Shown: positions 8,762-16,735 of the stretch, in pieces | Numbering within the stretch: the first letter of the stretch is position 1 | How the letters are laid out: every line of letters starts with the position of its first letter | Assembly: GCF_030815415.1 (NCBI RefSeq) | Contig: NZ_JAUSWW010000001.1 | Location: 6,758,001 to 6,822,000, forward strand | Source of the DNA: Streptomyces canus | Lineage (GTDB): Bacteria; Actinomycetota; Actinomycetes; Streptomycetales; Streptomycetaceae | DNA length: 64,000 nt | Direction: 5' to 3' | Notes under the pieces: generated by a model | Told to the model about the DNA's origin: nothing | Database searches by the model: none | Seen by the model: the letters and a program-made list of their open reading frames with translations, nothing else | Program-made: the position numbers and the translations under genes

Positions 8762-8775
8762 GATCTCCCCTTATT

Positions 8776-8793
8776 CTTGACCGAACGGTTCAT
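8776..8793. promoter_or_regulatory. TetR-type operator before the SDR gene
   Basis: CTTGACCGAACGGTTCAT contains the dyad ACCG-AA-CGGT. A related sequence lies before the tetR gene (9439-9457, minus strand). Both share CTTGACCGA-CG-TTC, which points to one regulator acting on both promoters. Confidence 0.55.
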
Positions 8794-8802
8794 TATGGCG
8801 TC

Positions 8803-8836
8803 AAATAAAAACGGCGGCCCTCGGTGAGCAGCCGCC
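8803..8836 (-). terminator. Rho-independent terminator of tetR
   Basis: Read on the minus strand, GGCGGC and GCCGCC form a 6-bp stem right after the tetR stop, followed by GTTTTTATTT. It is one of the few T-tracted terminators in the core part of the window. Confidence 0.75.
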
Positions 8837-8837
8837 C

Positions 8838-9419
8838 TCAGTCCAGCAGTGTCAGAGCCTGTTCCGCCGCGTCCCGCACCCGCGCCGGGTCCGGCGACGC
8901 CTTGCCCACCACCTTGAGGCCCTGGAGCAGCACCAGCAGCATGCGGGCGAGGGCGAGCGGATCGCGGCCCGCGCCGAGCTCGCCCTGGGCCCCGGCGCGG
9001 ACCAGCGCCGAGTGCAGCACTGTCTCCACGTGGTCCCAGTTCCGCTCGACCTGCCGCGCGGCGGCCGGGTCGTGCGGGGCGAGCTCGGCCGCCGTGTTGG
9101 TGATGAAACAGCCGTTCAGGCGCAGGTTCTCGGCGGTGGCCTCGTCCGCGTAACGCCGTACGAGCGCCCGTACCGCGGGCAGTACCGGGCCCGGCCGGGA
9201 CAGCTCCCCGAGCAGGTCCGGGAGCTGTTCCTGATAGCGCTCCAGTGCCTTCAGATACAGCTCGTGCTTGTTGCCGAAGGTCGCGTAGAGGCTGGCGCGG
9301 CCGATGCCGAGGTGCTCGACGAGGTCGGACATGGACGTCGCCTCGTAGCCGCGCCGCCAGAACAGCTCCAGGGCTGCCTGCAGCGCGGCCTCCGGATCGA
9401 ACTCCTTGGTCCTGGCCAT
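8838..9419 (-). CDS. TetR/AcrR family transcriptional regulator
   Basis: The 193-residue protein has an N-terminal TetR helix-turn-helix (residues 10-55; ELFWRRGYEATSMSDL and GIGRASLYATFGNKHEL). The alpha-helical ligand domain contains the conserved NGCFITNTAAELAPHD. It probably represses itself and the downstream SDR through the shared operator sequences. Such pairs often respond to electrophiles or small aldehydes, but the ligand cannot be inferred here. Confidence 0.93.
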   Translation of the reverse strand: MARTKEFDPEAALQAALELFWRRGYEATSMSDLVEHLGIGRASLYATFGNKHELYLKALERYQEQLPDLLGELSRPGPVLPAVRALVRRYADEATAENLRLNGCFITNTAAELAPHDPAAARQVERNWDHVETVLHSALVRAGAQGELGAGRDPLALARMLLVLLQGLKVVGKASPDPARVRDAAEQALTLLD

Positions 9420-9438
9420 GTGTCGCAGCCTAGATCCA

Positions 9439-9457
9439 ATGAGAACGGTCGGTCAAG
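9439..9457 (-). promoter_or_regulatory. TetR-type operator before tetR
   Basis: On the minus strand, CTTGACCGACCGTTCTCAT lies 20-38 bp before the tetR ATG. It matches the operator at 8776-8793 at nearly every position of the half-sites, which predicts autoregulation. Confidence 0.5.
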
Positions 9458-9478
9458 AAAGGTTGGGCCGGGAGCGGG

Positions 9479-9829
9479 TCACGACACCCGGACCTGGTAC
9501 GTCGGGATCCGTACCGTCTCGTCGTCCAGGCACTGTCCCGACAGCAGATCGAAGCGCTGCTTCAGCAGGGGCGAGGCGACGAACGGCCGGCCCTCGTGGG
9601 TGCCGGTCAGTCCGCGGGACAGGACCGCCGCGCCACCGAACGGGTCGCGGTTGTCGATGGCGTACAGCTCGCCCGCGCGGTCGCGGAAGAGGGCCACCTG
9701 CCGGCCGTCGGGCAGCAGGGCCGCCACGCCGCGGCCCGGCAGCAGGACGTTCAGGTCGCAGACCGTGAACCAGCCGTCGTCGAGGCGCAGTTGGATCTTC
9801 AGGGCGGTCGTCTCGGGTGCCAGGGTCAT
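9479..9829 (-). CDS. nirD: Nitrite reductase (NADH) small subunit
   Basis: This 116-residue protein of the NirD Rieske-like fold is the accessory subunit of the assimilatory NADH-dependent nitrite reductase. It keeps the Rieske-like scaffold (FRDRAGELYAIDNRDPFG) without the Cys/His cluster ligands, as is normal for NirD. Its start overlaps the nirB stop by 4 bp (ATGA), implying translational coupling. It is the last gene of a three-gene operon. Confidence 0.94.
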   Translation of the reverse strand: MTLAPETTALKIQLRLDDGWFTVCDLNVLLPGRGVAALLPDGRQVALFRDRAGELYAIDNRDPFGGAAVLSRGLTGTHEGRPFVASPLLKQRFDLLSGQCLDDETVRIPTYQVRVS

Positions 9830-12432
9830 CGCTGGGCGCTTCCTTCCAGGACGTCTTCAGCGGGGCGCATGCCGATGGACAGCAGGGGCAGGTCGGGCTT
9901 GATCTGGTCGCGCTCGGGGACGAAGCCGACGACCGGGTCGGGGGTGTCCGGCGCGTTCACGAAGGACACGAACCGGGCGAGCTTCTCGGGGTCGTTGATG
10001 GTGTCGGACCACTCGTCGCGGTAGTGGGCGACGTGCGAGGTCATCAGCGACTCCAGCTCCTCGCAGATGCCGAGGGAGTCCTCCACCACCACGTCCCGGA
10101 CGTGGTCCAGGCCGCCGGGGATCCGCTCCAGCCAGGTGGAGGTGCGCTCCAGGCGGTCGGCGGTGCGGATGTAGAACATCAGGAACCGGTCGATCAGCTT
10201 GATCAGTTCGGTGTCGCTGAGGTCCTGGGCCAGCAGGTCCGCATGGCGCGGGGTGGCGCCGCCGTTGCCGCCGACGTACAGGTTCCAGCCGCCCGAGGTG
10301 GCGATGATCCCGAAGTCCTTGGACTGGGCCTCGGCGCACTCGCGGGCGCAGCCCGACACCGCCGACTTCAGCTTGTGCGGGGAGCGCAGGCCCCGGTAGC
10401 GCAACTCCAGGTCGATCGCCATGCGCACCGAGTCCTGGACGCCGTAGCGGCACCAGGTCTGGCCCACGCAGGACTTGACCGTACGCAGCGACTTTCCGTA
10501 CGCGTGGCCGGACTCGAAGCCCGCGTCGACCAGCCGGGTCCAGATCAGCGGGAGCTGTTCGACGCGGGCGCCGAACATGTCGATCCGCTGACCGCCGGTG
10601 ATCTTCGTGTAGAGGCCGAAGTCGCGGGCGATCTCGCCGATGACGATCAGGCCCTCCGGGGTGATCTCACCGCCGGGGATACGCGGGACGACCGAGTACG
10701 AGCCGTTCTTCTGGAGGTTGGCCAGGAAGTGGTCGTTGGTGTCCTGGAGCGCGGCCTGCTCGCCGTCCAGGACGTAGACGTCGGCCCCGATGGTCGAGGC
10801 GAGGGAGGCGATGATCGAGGCCACGGCCGGCTTGCAGGTCTCGCAGCCGTCGCCGCCCCGGGCGCCCTCGCGGCCGTAGCGGTCCAGCAGGTCCTGGTAG
10901 GTGTTGATGCGCAGGGCGAGGACGATCTCGTAGAGCTCCTCGCGGGTCTGCGAGAAGCAGCCGCACAGGCCCTTGTCGACGACGACGCCGGACGCCTCCA
11001 GCTCGGCGGTGACCAGCTGGCCCAGGACCTTGACGCAACTGCCGCAGGTCGTACCGGCCTTGGTGCACTTCTTCACCTCGGGCACGGTGGTGCAGTTGTG
11101 CTCGGTGACCGCGCCGCGGATGGTGCCCTTGCGGACGTTGTTGCAGGAGCAGATGATCGCGTCGTCCGGCAGGGCGCTCGGGCCGAGCTGGACGGACTCG
11201 CCGGCACCGGCGGGCAGCACGAGTGACTCGGGCGAGACCGGCGGGACCGAACCCGTGAAGGCCTTCAGCGTGCCGTACGCCTCGGCGTCGCCGACCAGGA
11301 TGCCGCCCAGCAGCGTGCCGTCGCGGCCGATGACGAGCTTCTTGTACAGGCCCGAGCGGGAGTCGGAGTAGACGACGTCGAGGCAGTCCTCGGTCGCGCC
11401 GTGCGCGTCACCGAAGGAGGCCACGTCCACGCCGAGCAGCTTCAGCTTGGTGGAGAGGTCGGCGCCGAGGAACGAGGCCTCGTCCGAGGCGATGGTCGCC
11501 GCGACCGTCTCGGCCTGCTCGTACCCGGGGGCGACCAGGCCGTAGACCCGGCCGTCGGCGGCCAGCGCGCACTCGCCGATCGCGAAGACGTGCGGGTCGG
11601 CGACCGTGCGGCACTGCTCGTCGACGGTGATGCCGCCGCGCTCGCCGACCGTGAGGCCGCAGTCGCGGGCCAGCTGGTCGCGGGGGCGGACACCGGCGGA
11701 GAACACCACCAGATCGGTGGCGAGTTCGGAGCCGTCGGAGAGCTTCATGCCGGTGACGGCACCCTCGGAGTCGACCACGATCTCCTGCGTGCCGACGCCC
11801 GTGTGGACGCTCAGCCCCATCTCCTCGATGGTCCGCAGCAGCGCCGCGCCACCGCCCTCGTCGACCTGCACCGGCATCAGCCGCGGCGCGAACTCGACGA
11901 TGTGGGAGGTGAGTCCGAGGCCCTTCAGCGCGCCTGCGGCCTCCAGGCCGAGCAGACCGCCGCCGACCACGGCACCGGTGGTGCGCGTCCTGGCGTACTC
12001 CTCGATGGCGAGGAGATCCTCGATGGTGCGGTAGACGAAACAGCCCTTGGCGTCCTTGTTGGGGACCGGCGGCACGAAGGGGTACGAGCCGGTCGCGAGG
12101 ACGAGGATGTCGTAGTCGAAGACCTCGCCGGACCGGGCGGTCACCCTGCGGGCGTCACGGTCGACGGTCTCCGCCGGGTCGCCGACGTAGAGCTCGATGC
12201 CCTCCTTCTCGATGAACTCCATGTCCGTCATCGAGAGGTCCTCGGGCGTCTTGCCCGAGAAGTACGAGGTGAGCGCTACGCGGTCGTAGGCCGGGCGCGG
12301 CTCCTCACAGAGCACGACCACGCGGTGCGTGGCGGTCAGGCCGCGCTCGGCGAGCGCTTCGAGGAAGCGCTGGCCGACCATGCCGTGGCCGACGAGCACG
12401 ATCGTGGGAGTGGTCTCCCTGTTGGCGGTCAT
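9826..12432 (-). CDS. nirB: Nitrite reductase (NADH) large subunit
   Basis: The enzyme reduces nitrite to ammonium with NADH in the cytoplasm. It has 868 residues. An N-terminal FAD/NAD module (VLVGHGMVGQRFLEAL) is followed by a BFD-like [2Fe-2S] domain (ICSCNNVRKGT, KAGTTCGSC). The sulfite/nitrite reductase ferredoxin-like and catalytic halves follow, with the 4Fe-4S/siroheme ligands in CVGQTWCRYG and SGCARECAEA. The start at 12432 overlaps the upstream stop by one base (TGATG), so the operon is coupled. The open frame continues upstream to 13014, but that part is antisense-like and not nirB. Siroheme would need the chelatase at 28,039. Confidence 0.96.
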   Translation of the reverse strand: MTANRETTPTIVLVGHGMVGQRFLEALAERGLTATHRVVVLCEEPRPAYDRVALTSYFSGKTPEDLSMTDMEFIEKEGIELYVGDPAETVDRDARRVTARSGEVFDYDILVLATGSYPFVPPVPNKDAKGCFVYRTIEDLLAIEEYARTRTTGAVVGGGLLGLEAAGALKGLGLTSHIVEFAPRLMPVQVDEGGGAALLRTIEEMGLSVHTGVGTQEIVVDSEGAVTGMKLSDGSELATDLVVFSAGVRPRDQLARDCGLTVGERGGITVDEQCRTVADPHVFAIGECALAADGRVYGLVAPGYEQAETVAATIASDEASFLGADLSTKLKLLGVDVASFGDAHGATEDCLDVVYSDSRSGLYKKLVIGRDGTLLGGILVGDAEAYGTLKAFTGSVPPVSPESLVLPAGAGESVQLGPSALPDDAIICSCNNVRKGTIRGAVTEHNCTTVPEVKKCTKAGTTCGSCVKVLGQLVTAELEASGVVVDKGLCGCFSQTREELYEIVLALRINTYQDLLDRYGREGARGGDGCETCKPAVASIIASLASTIGADVYVLDGEQAALQDTNDHFLANLQKNGSYSVVPRIPGGEITPEGLIVIGEIARDFGLYTKITGGQRIDMFGARVEQLPLIWTRLVDAGFESGHAYGKSLRTVKSCVGQTWCRYGVQDSVRMAIDLELRYRGLRSPHKLKSAVSGCARECAEAQSKDFGIIATSGGWNLYVGGNGGATPRHADLLAQDLSDTELIKLIDRFLMFYIRTADRLERTSTWLERIPGGLDHVRDVVVEDSLGICEELESLMTSHVAHYRDEWSDTINDPEKLARFVSFVNAPDTPDPVVGFVPERDQIKPDLPLLSIGMRPAEDVLEGSAQR

Positions 12433-13643
12433 CAGGAGCCTCCATCGTTGGTGAGCAGGTGGAGCAGAGGACCGTCGTCGGGGAGCGGCTCTGCTCCCTC
12501 CCAGGCGCGCGCGAGCGCGCCGACGGTGCCGAGTTCGCCGACGAGGACCCCGCCGACCAGGCGGTCGTCGCGGACGACGACCTTGCGGTAGGTGCCTCGG
12601 GTGGCATCGGCGAGCTGTACGACGTCGTCGCCGGGAAGTGCCTCCGTCTCGCCGAACGCGGCGAGGTCGAAGGCGGTCTGACCGGGCAGCGTGAGCCGGG
12701 TCAGCGAACGGGTGCCGGTGTAGCGGGCGGTCGCCCGCCCGGCCAGCAGCTCGGCGAGTACCTCGGCCTGTTCGAGGGCCGGAGTGGCGAGCCCGTAGAC
12801 GTTTCCGTCGTGCTGGGCGCAGTCGCCGATGGCGTGGATGTACGGGTCGGAGGTGCGCAGTTCGTCGTCCACGACGATGCCCTTGCGGACCTCGATGCCG
12901 GCGCCCCAGGCGAGACCCGCGCGCGGGCGCACCCCGCAGGCCAGGACCACCAGGTCGGCGTCGAGGGCGTATCCGTCGGCCATCTCGACCGAGCGGACCG
13001 CGCCGTTGACGCAACGCACGTCACGCACCCGCAGATCGGTGTGGACCTCGACGCCGAGCTCGCTCAGATGGCGCCGGACGAGCTGTGAGGCGTTCGGGTC
13101 GAGCTGGCGCTCCATGAGCCGCTCGGACTGCTGGGCGAGGATCACCTGCGCGCCGCGCTGGGCGAGCGCCCGGGCGGCGGAGACCCCGAGGAGTCCACCG
13201 CCGATGACGACCGCCTTCGCACCCGGCCGGACCGCCTTGGACAGGCCCAGGCAGTCGTCCATCGTGCGGAAGGCGTGGACGCCCTCTGGCAGGACGTGGT
13301 CGGGGGTGAACAGACCGCGCAGGGGCGGCAGCACCGGGTTCGAGCCGGTGGCCAGAACCAGCCGGTCGTATGCGATCTTGGAACCGTCGGCGCACTCGAC
13401 GGTCCGCGCCTCCCGGTCGATGCCGGTGACCCGGGCGCGGGTGAGCTCCGCGGGGGCCGGCAGCGCGATCACGTCGGGGCTGTACCGTCCGGCCAGCACC
13501 TCGGCGAGCAGCACCCGGTTGTACGGGCGGTGCTCCTCGTCGCCGATCAGCGTCACGGGCGTGCCGAGCTCGCCGAGCCGCCGGGCGAGACGGACGCCCG
13601 CGAGGCCGGCGCCGATCACCACCACACGCGTATTCGAGGTCAT
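12432..13643 (-). CDS. NAD(P)/FAD-dependent oxidoreductase, first gene of the nirBD operon
   Basis: The 403-residue pyridine nucleotide-disulfide-type flavoprotein has an N-terminal FAD motif (VVVIGAGLAGVRLARRL), a second Rossmann motif (AVVIGGGLLGVSAARAL) and a C-terminal FAD contact (YIHAIGDCAQ). It resembles the flavoprotein half of NirB. Being co-transcribed with nirBD, it probably passes electrons to nitrite reductase or to the separately encoded nitrate reductase NasA. That assignment is an inference. A GlnR-like site starts 13 bp before its ATG. No strong ribosome site is visible. Confidence 0.87.
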   Translation of the reverse strand: MTSNTRVVVIGAGLAGVRLARRLGELGTPVTLIGDEEHRPYNRVLLAEVLAGRYSPDVIALPAPAELTRARVTGIDREARTVECADGSKIAYDRLVLATGSNPVLPPLRGLFTPDHVLPEGVHAFRTMDDCLGLSKAVRPGAKAVVIGGGLLGVSAARALAQRGAQVILAQQSERLMERQLDPNASQLVRRHLSELGVEVHTDLRVRDVRCVNGAVRSVEMADGYALDADLVVLACGVRPRAGLAWGAGIEVRKGIVVDDELRTSDPYIHAIGDCAQHDGNVYGLATPALEQAEVLAELLAGRATARYTGTRSLTRLTLPGQTAFDLAAFGETEALPGDDVVQLADATRGTYRKVVVRDDRLVGGVLVGELGTVGALARAWEGAEPLPDDGPLLHLLTNDGGS

Positions 13644-13655
13644 GTCCAGGAGCGT

Positions 13656-13704
13656 GCGTTGCCGGTGTTACCCGACCGCATCACCTCTGTTTCCCGCGAG
13701 GAAC
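13656..13704 (-). promoter_or_regulatory. Candidate GlnR box of the nirB operon
   Basis: Minus strand: GTTCC-n6-GAAAC, then 17 bp, then GTAAC-n6-AACGC. The GlnR consensus is gTnAC-n6-GaAAC repeated. The two half-sites are 17 bp apart instead of 6 (one extra helical turn). The proximal half-site begins 13 bp before the start codon, the same distance as in nasA. Confidence 0.45.
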
Positions 13705-13874
13705 GCTGCCCTCAGCAGAGGCGGTGGGCGGGTGTGAGGGTTCCCGGAGTGCGCCGGGGACGGGCTGTGAGGTCGCGAAACCAGCGGAATCCGTGCAGGT
13801 GACATCGTCTACGAGACCCAGCTGAAGATCATCTCGATGGACTGGACACCTATCTCCTGTCTAAGGTCCCGATC

Positions 13875-14657
13875 ATGCCCGACATATCGCTGACCACCCT
13901 CGTCGTCCTGTGCCTCGCGGCTCTGGCCGCCGGCTGGATCGACGCCGTGGTCGGCGGCGGGGGTCTGCTCCTGCTTCCGGCCCTGCTGCTGGGCCTGCCG
14001 TCGAGCACCCCGGCCGCGTACGCCCTGGGCACCAACAAGGCGGTCGCCATCGTCGGCACGTCCGGCGCGGCGGTGACCTACGCCCGCAAGGCCCCGGTCG
14101 ACGTACGCCTCGCCGTCCGCATCGGCCTCGCGGCCCTCGCGGGCTCCTCGGCGGGGGCGTTCTTCGCGGCGGGGATGAGCACGGAGGTACTGAAGCCCGT
14201 GATCATGGTGGTGCTTCTGGCCGTCGCCGCCTTCGTCATCCTGCGCCCCGCCTTCGGCACCGCCCCCGCCACCGGCCCGGCCGGCCGCCGCCGCGTCTTT
14301 GCCGCGATCGGCCTCGCGGGCCTCGGCGTCGGCTTCTACGACGGTCTGATCGGCCCCGGCACCGGCACCTTCCTGGTCCTCACGCTCACCGCCGTCCTCC
14401 ACCTCGACCTCGTCACCGCCTCCGCCACCGCGAAGATCGTCAACTGCTGCACCAACGCCGGCGCGCTGGCCACCTTCGCCTGGCAGGGCACGGTCCTGTG
14501 GCAGCTGGCGGGACTGATGGCGGTGTTCAACCTGGCGGGCGGCATGCTCGGCGCGCACACGGCGCTGAAGAAGGGGAGCGGTTTCGTCCGGGTCGTGCTG
14601 CTGACGGTGGTGTTCGCGCTGGTGACGAAAATGGCGTACGAGCAGTGGCTCGCCTGA
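13875..14657 (+). CDS. TSUP (TauE/SafE) family membrane permease
   Basis: The 260-residue integral membrane protein has about eight hydrophobic segments and two repeats of the TSUP signature (AGWIDAVVGGGGLLLLPALL and LGVGFYDGLIGPGTGTFL). Family members export sulfite, sulfoacetate or related organosulfur anions. The substrate is not predictable here. It is divergent from the nirB operon, with 231 bp between them. The CPT-like gene begins 14 bp after it and may share the transcript. Confidence 0.9.
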   Translation: MPDISLTTLVVLCLAALAAGWIDAVVGGGGLLLLPALLLGLPSSTPAAYALGTNKAVAIVGTSGAAVTYARKAPVDVRLAVRIGLAALAGSSAGAFFAAGMSTEVLKPVIMVVLLAVAAFVILRPAFGTAPATGPAGRRRVFAAIGLAGLGVGFYDGLIGPGTGTFLVLTLTAVLHLDLVTASATAKIVNCCTNAGALATFAWQGTVLWQLAGLMAVFNLAGGMLGAHTALKKGSGFVRVVLLTVVFALVTKMAYEQWLA

Positions 14658-14671
14658 CCTACGGTGACGTC

Positions 14672-15193
14672 ATGGCGACCCAGGTGATCGTAGTCAACGG
14701 CGGCTCCAGCTCCGGCAAGTCCGGGATCGTGCGGTGTCTGCAGGCGGTGCTGCCGGACCCGTGGCTGGCCTTCGGGGTCGACTCGCTGATCGAGGCGATG
14801 CCGGGTCAGGGCGCGGGCATCGAGTTCGCCCCGGACGGCGCGGTCCACGTCGGCCCTGAGTACATGGCCCTGGAAGCGGCCTGGGCCAAGGGCATCGCGG
14901 CCATGGTCCACGCGGGCGCCCGCGTGATCATCGACGACGTCTTCCTCGGCGGAGCGGCGACCCAGGACCGCTGGCGCCGTGTCCTCGACGGCCTGGACGT
15001 GCTCTGGGTCGGCGTCCGCTGCGAGGCTTCGGTCGCCGCGGGCCGGGAGATCGCCCGCGGCGACCGGGTGCGCGGGATGGCGGAGAAGCAGGCGGAGATC
15101 GTCCACCAGGGAGTGGTGTACGACGTGGAGGTGGACACCGCCGGGACCGAGTCCCTGGAGTGTGCGCGGACGATCGCCGCGCACGTGGGCTGA
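14672..15193 (+). CDS. Chloramphenicol 3-O-phosphotransferase-like kinase
   Basis: The 173-residue protein has a P-loop GGSSSGKS (residues 9-16), the catalytic-Asp region AFGVDSLIEAMP, RGDRVRGMAEKQ and a C-terminal DVEVDTAG. These match, from memory, the chloramphenicol phosphotransferase (CPT) of Streptomyces venezuelae closely along its length. CPT inactivates chloramphenicol by phosphorylating its 3-hydroxyl. Activity on chloramphenicol is likely but unproven, since distant CPT-fold kinases have other substrates. No Shine-Dalgarno sequence is present. TACGGT, 6 bp before the ATG, suggests a leaderless mRNA. Confidence 0.85.
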   Translation: MATQVIVVNGGSSSGKSGIVRCLQAVLPDPWLAFGVDSLIEAMPGQGAGIEFAPDGAVHVGPEYMALEAAWAKGIAAMVHAGARVIIDDVFLGGAATQDRWRRVLDGLDVLWVGVRCEASVAAGREIARGDRVRGMAEKQAEIVHQGVVYDVEVDTAGTESLECARTIAAHVG

Positions 15194-15246
15194 GCGCTCC
15201 GCTGGAAGTGCCGCGACATGTCGTCGATCACCTGCGCCACCGTCGT

Positions 15247-15316
15247 GGCTGGTCGCGCGCACGCGGCGGAGCCGCATATCGACACAGCCCCGCGCCCCTC
15301 GGGGCGCTGCCGAACC
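15247..15316 (-). repeat. Interspersed Streptomyces intergenic repeat, copy A
   Basis: The minus strand reads GGGGCGCGGGGCTGTGTCGA, then ATGCGGCTCCGCCGCGTGCG and CGCGACCAGCC. The same blocks recur at 37004-37112. The copy lies between convergent genes and can fold into GC-rich hairpins. It may also help terminate transcription. Confidence 0.7.
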
Positions 15317-15346
15317 ACAGGGACTTCGCCCGACCTGCTCAGACCG

Positions 15347-16243
15347 TCAGGACTTCTTCTCCTGCACGAGCAGTTCGAGCACCCCCGTGATGTCCTCGTC
15401 CCCGTGCCCGTCCGCGACCCGCCGCGCCATCAGGTCCGCGTACGGCGTCAGCAGTTCGGTGCTCACGCCCTGCTCCTCGGCCGTGCTCAGCAGCGTGGCG
15501 TTGGCGGCGGACTGCATGGCCAGGTTGGAGACCACGTCCTTGGCGTAGTCGCCGCTCGCCACTTGGTCGGCGGCCTTGTGCACCATGAACGTCATCGCGG
15601 TCAGCCACTCCGCGAGCAGCTGGGCGAAGTCCTTCGGCGCGATGTCCTCGGAGTGGATCAGCGCGAAGGCGTGGGTGATGCCCGCGAACATGCCGTCCAT
15701 CGCGCTCAGCAGCGCCACGTCGTGCAGCGCGGCGAACCCCGGGTCCGCGCCGACGTACGTGGTCGCGGCCGGTACGGCGAGGGTGGCGCGGTGCTCCTCG
15801 AAGAGGCCGGCGGAACCGCTGTAGAAGACGTACGCACCGGAGTCCGGCGCCTCGATCATCGGCGGTGTGCCCATGATTCCGCCGTCCAGGAAACGGGCGC
15901 CGCGGCCCTGTGCCCAGGCGGCCCGCTCCCGCCCCTGCCCCGGCGTCCCGGTGGTGAGGTTCACCAGGTCCCTGTCCTGGAGATCGGCCGTCCCGAGCGC
16001 CTCGCCGACCGAAGCGTCGTCCAGCAGACAGGCGATCACCAGCCGGTTCGCGGCCACCGCCGCGGCGGCGCTGGCGGCGACCGTCGCGCCCTCGGCGGCC
16101 AGGGCCTCGGCGCGGGCGGGGGTGCGGTTCCAGACAGTCACGGGATGGCCGGCGGCGAGCCAGGTGCGGGCGAGGGCGGTGCCCATGGCACCGGCGCCGA
16201 GGAGGGTGAGCGGGGTCTTGGTGGTGAGGGCGTTGTCAGTCAT
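15347..16243 (-). CDS. NAD(P)-dependent oxidoreductase, imine-reductase / beta-hydroxyacid dehydrogenase type
   Basis: The 298-residue protein has an N-terminal Rossmann domain (TLLGAGAMGTALARTWL, then WNRTPARAEAL). The all-helical C-terminal domain of the 6-phosphogluconate dehydrogenase-like superfamily follows. NLTTGTPGQGRE and DGGIMGTPPMI are typical of the bacterial imine reductase-like subgroup. It is divergent from an hxlR gene with an 18-bp perfect palindrome between them, so HxlR probably controls it. The natural substrate is unknown. Confidence 0.88.
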   Translation of the reverse strand: MTDNALTTKTPLTLLGAGAMGTALARTWLAAGHPVTVWNRTPARAEALAAEGATVAASAAAAVAANRLVIACLLDDASVGEALGTADLQDRDLVNLTTGTPGQGRERAAWAQGRGARFLDGGIMGTPPMIEAPDSGAYVFYSGSAGLFEEHRATLAVPAATTYVGADPGFAALHDVALLSAMDGMFAGITHAFALIHSEDIAPKDFAQLLAEWLTAMTFMVHKAADQVASGDYAKDVVSNLAMQSAANATLLSTAEEQGVSTELLTPYADLMARRVADGHGDEDITGVLELLVQEKKS

Positions 16244-16275
16244 GCCGCTTAGGGTTGTTCGTGGGGAAGCGCCTG

Positions 16276-16293
16276 CTCAAGTACGTACTTGAG
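16276..16293. promoter_or_regulatory. Perfect 18-bp palindrome, likely HxlR operator
   Basis: CTCAAGTACGTACTTGAG is fully symmetric and sits in the 99-bp gap between the divergent dehydrogenase and hxlR genes. HxlR proteins bind as dimers in such gaps, so this is the obvious site for shared control. Confidence 0.7.
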
Positions 16294-16342
16294 AGTGGGT
16301 GGTTACCGCCGGGAAAGAGTCCAGGCAGGAAGAGGGGGCGGC

Positions 16343-16735
16343 ATGGCGAGGGCACGGCGGCCGGGGTCGTACGTCTGCGGGATCGACGCGGCGATGGATG
16401 TGATCGGCGGCAAGTGGAAGGTGCTCATCCTCTGGGCGCTGCATGAGAAGCCGTGCCGCTTCGGCGAACTGCGCCGGGAGCTGCCGGGGGTGACGGAGAA
16501 GGTGCTCGCGGCTCATCTGCGGGAGCTGGAGGCGGACGGGATCGTGCACCGGGAGGCGTACGACGAGGTGCCGCCGAGGGTCGAGTACTCCCTGACCGAG
16601 CGGGGCGAGACGCTCAACGAGGCGCTGGGGCCGCTGGGCGACTGGGGCAAGGAGAACATGCTCGGTGGCGTGTCAGCGGCTGCCGGTCAGATGCGCGAAG
16701 ACGACGACGTTGCCCTGATAGCCGGTCGCCCGTGA
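16343..16735 (+). CDS. HxlR family transcriptional regulator
   Basis: The 130-residue winged-helix protein has the HxlR hallmark: an early Cys (YVCGIDAAMDVIGGKWK), then LRRELPGVTEKVLAAHLREL and the wing HREAYDEVPPRVEYSLTERG. The conserved cysteine can act as a redox or electrophile sensor. ATG at 16343 follows AGGAAGAGGGGG. The 3' end runs 63 bp into the opposite-strand sortase gene, so the two genes overlap convergently. The palindrome at 16276 is its probable operator. Confidence 0.93.
   Translation: MARARRPGSYVCGIDAAMDVIGGKWKVLILWALHEKPCRFGELRRELPGVTEKVLAAHLRELEADGIVHREAYDEVPPRVEYSLTERGETLNEALGPLGDWGKENMLGGVSAAAGQMREDDDVALIAGRP

Noticed and set aside
12433..13014. Upstream extension of nirB
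   Set aside because: The frame is open, but family homology starts at 12432, and this region codes for the FAD oxidoreductase in another frame.
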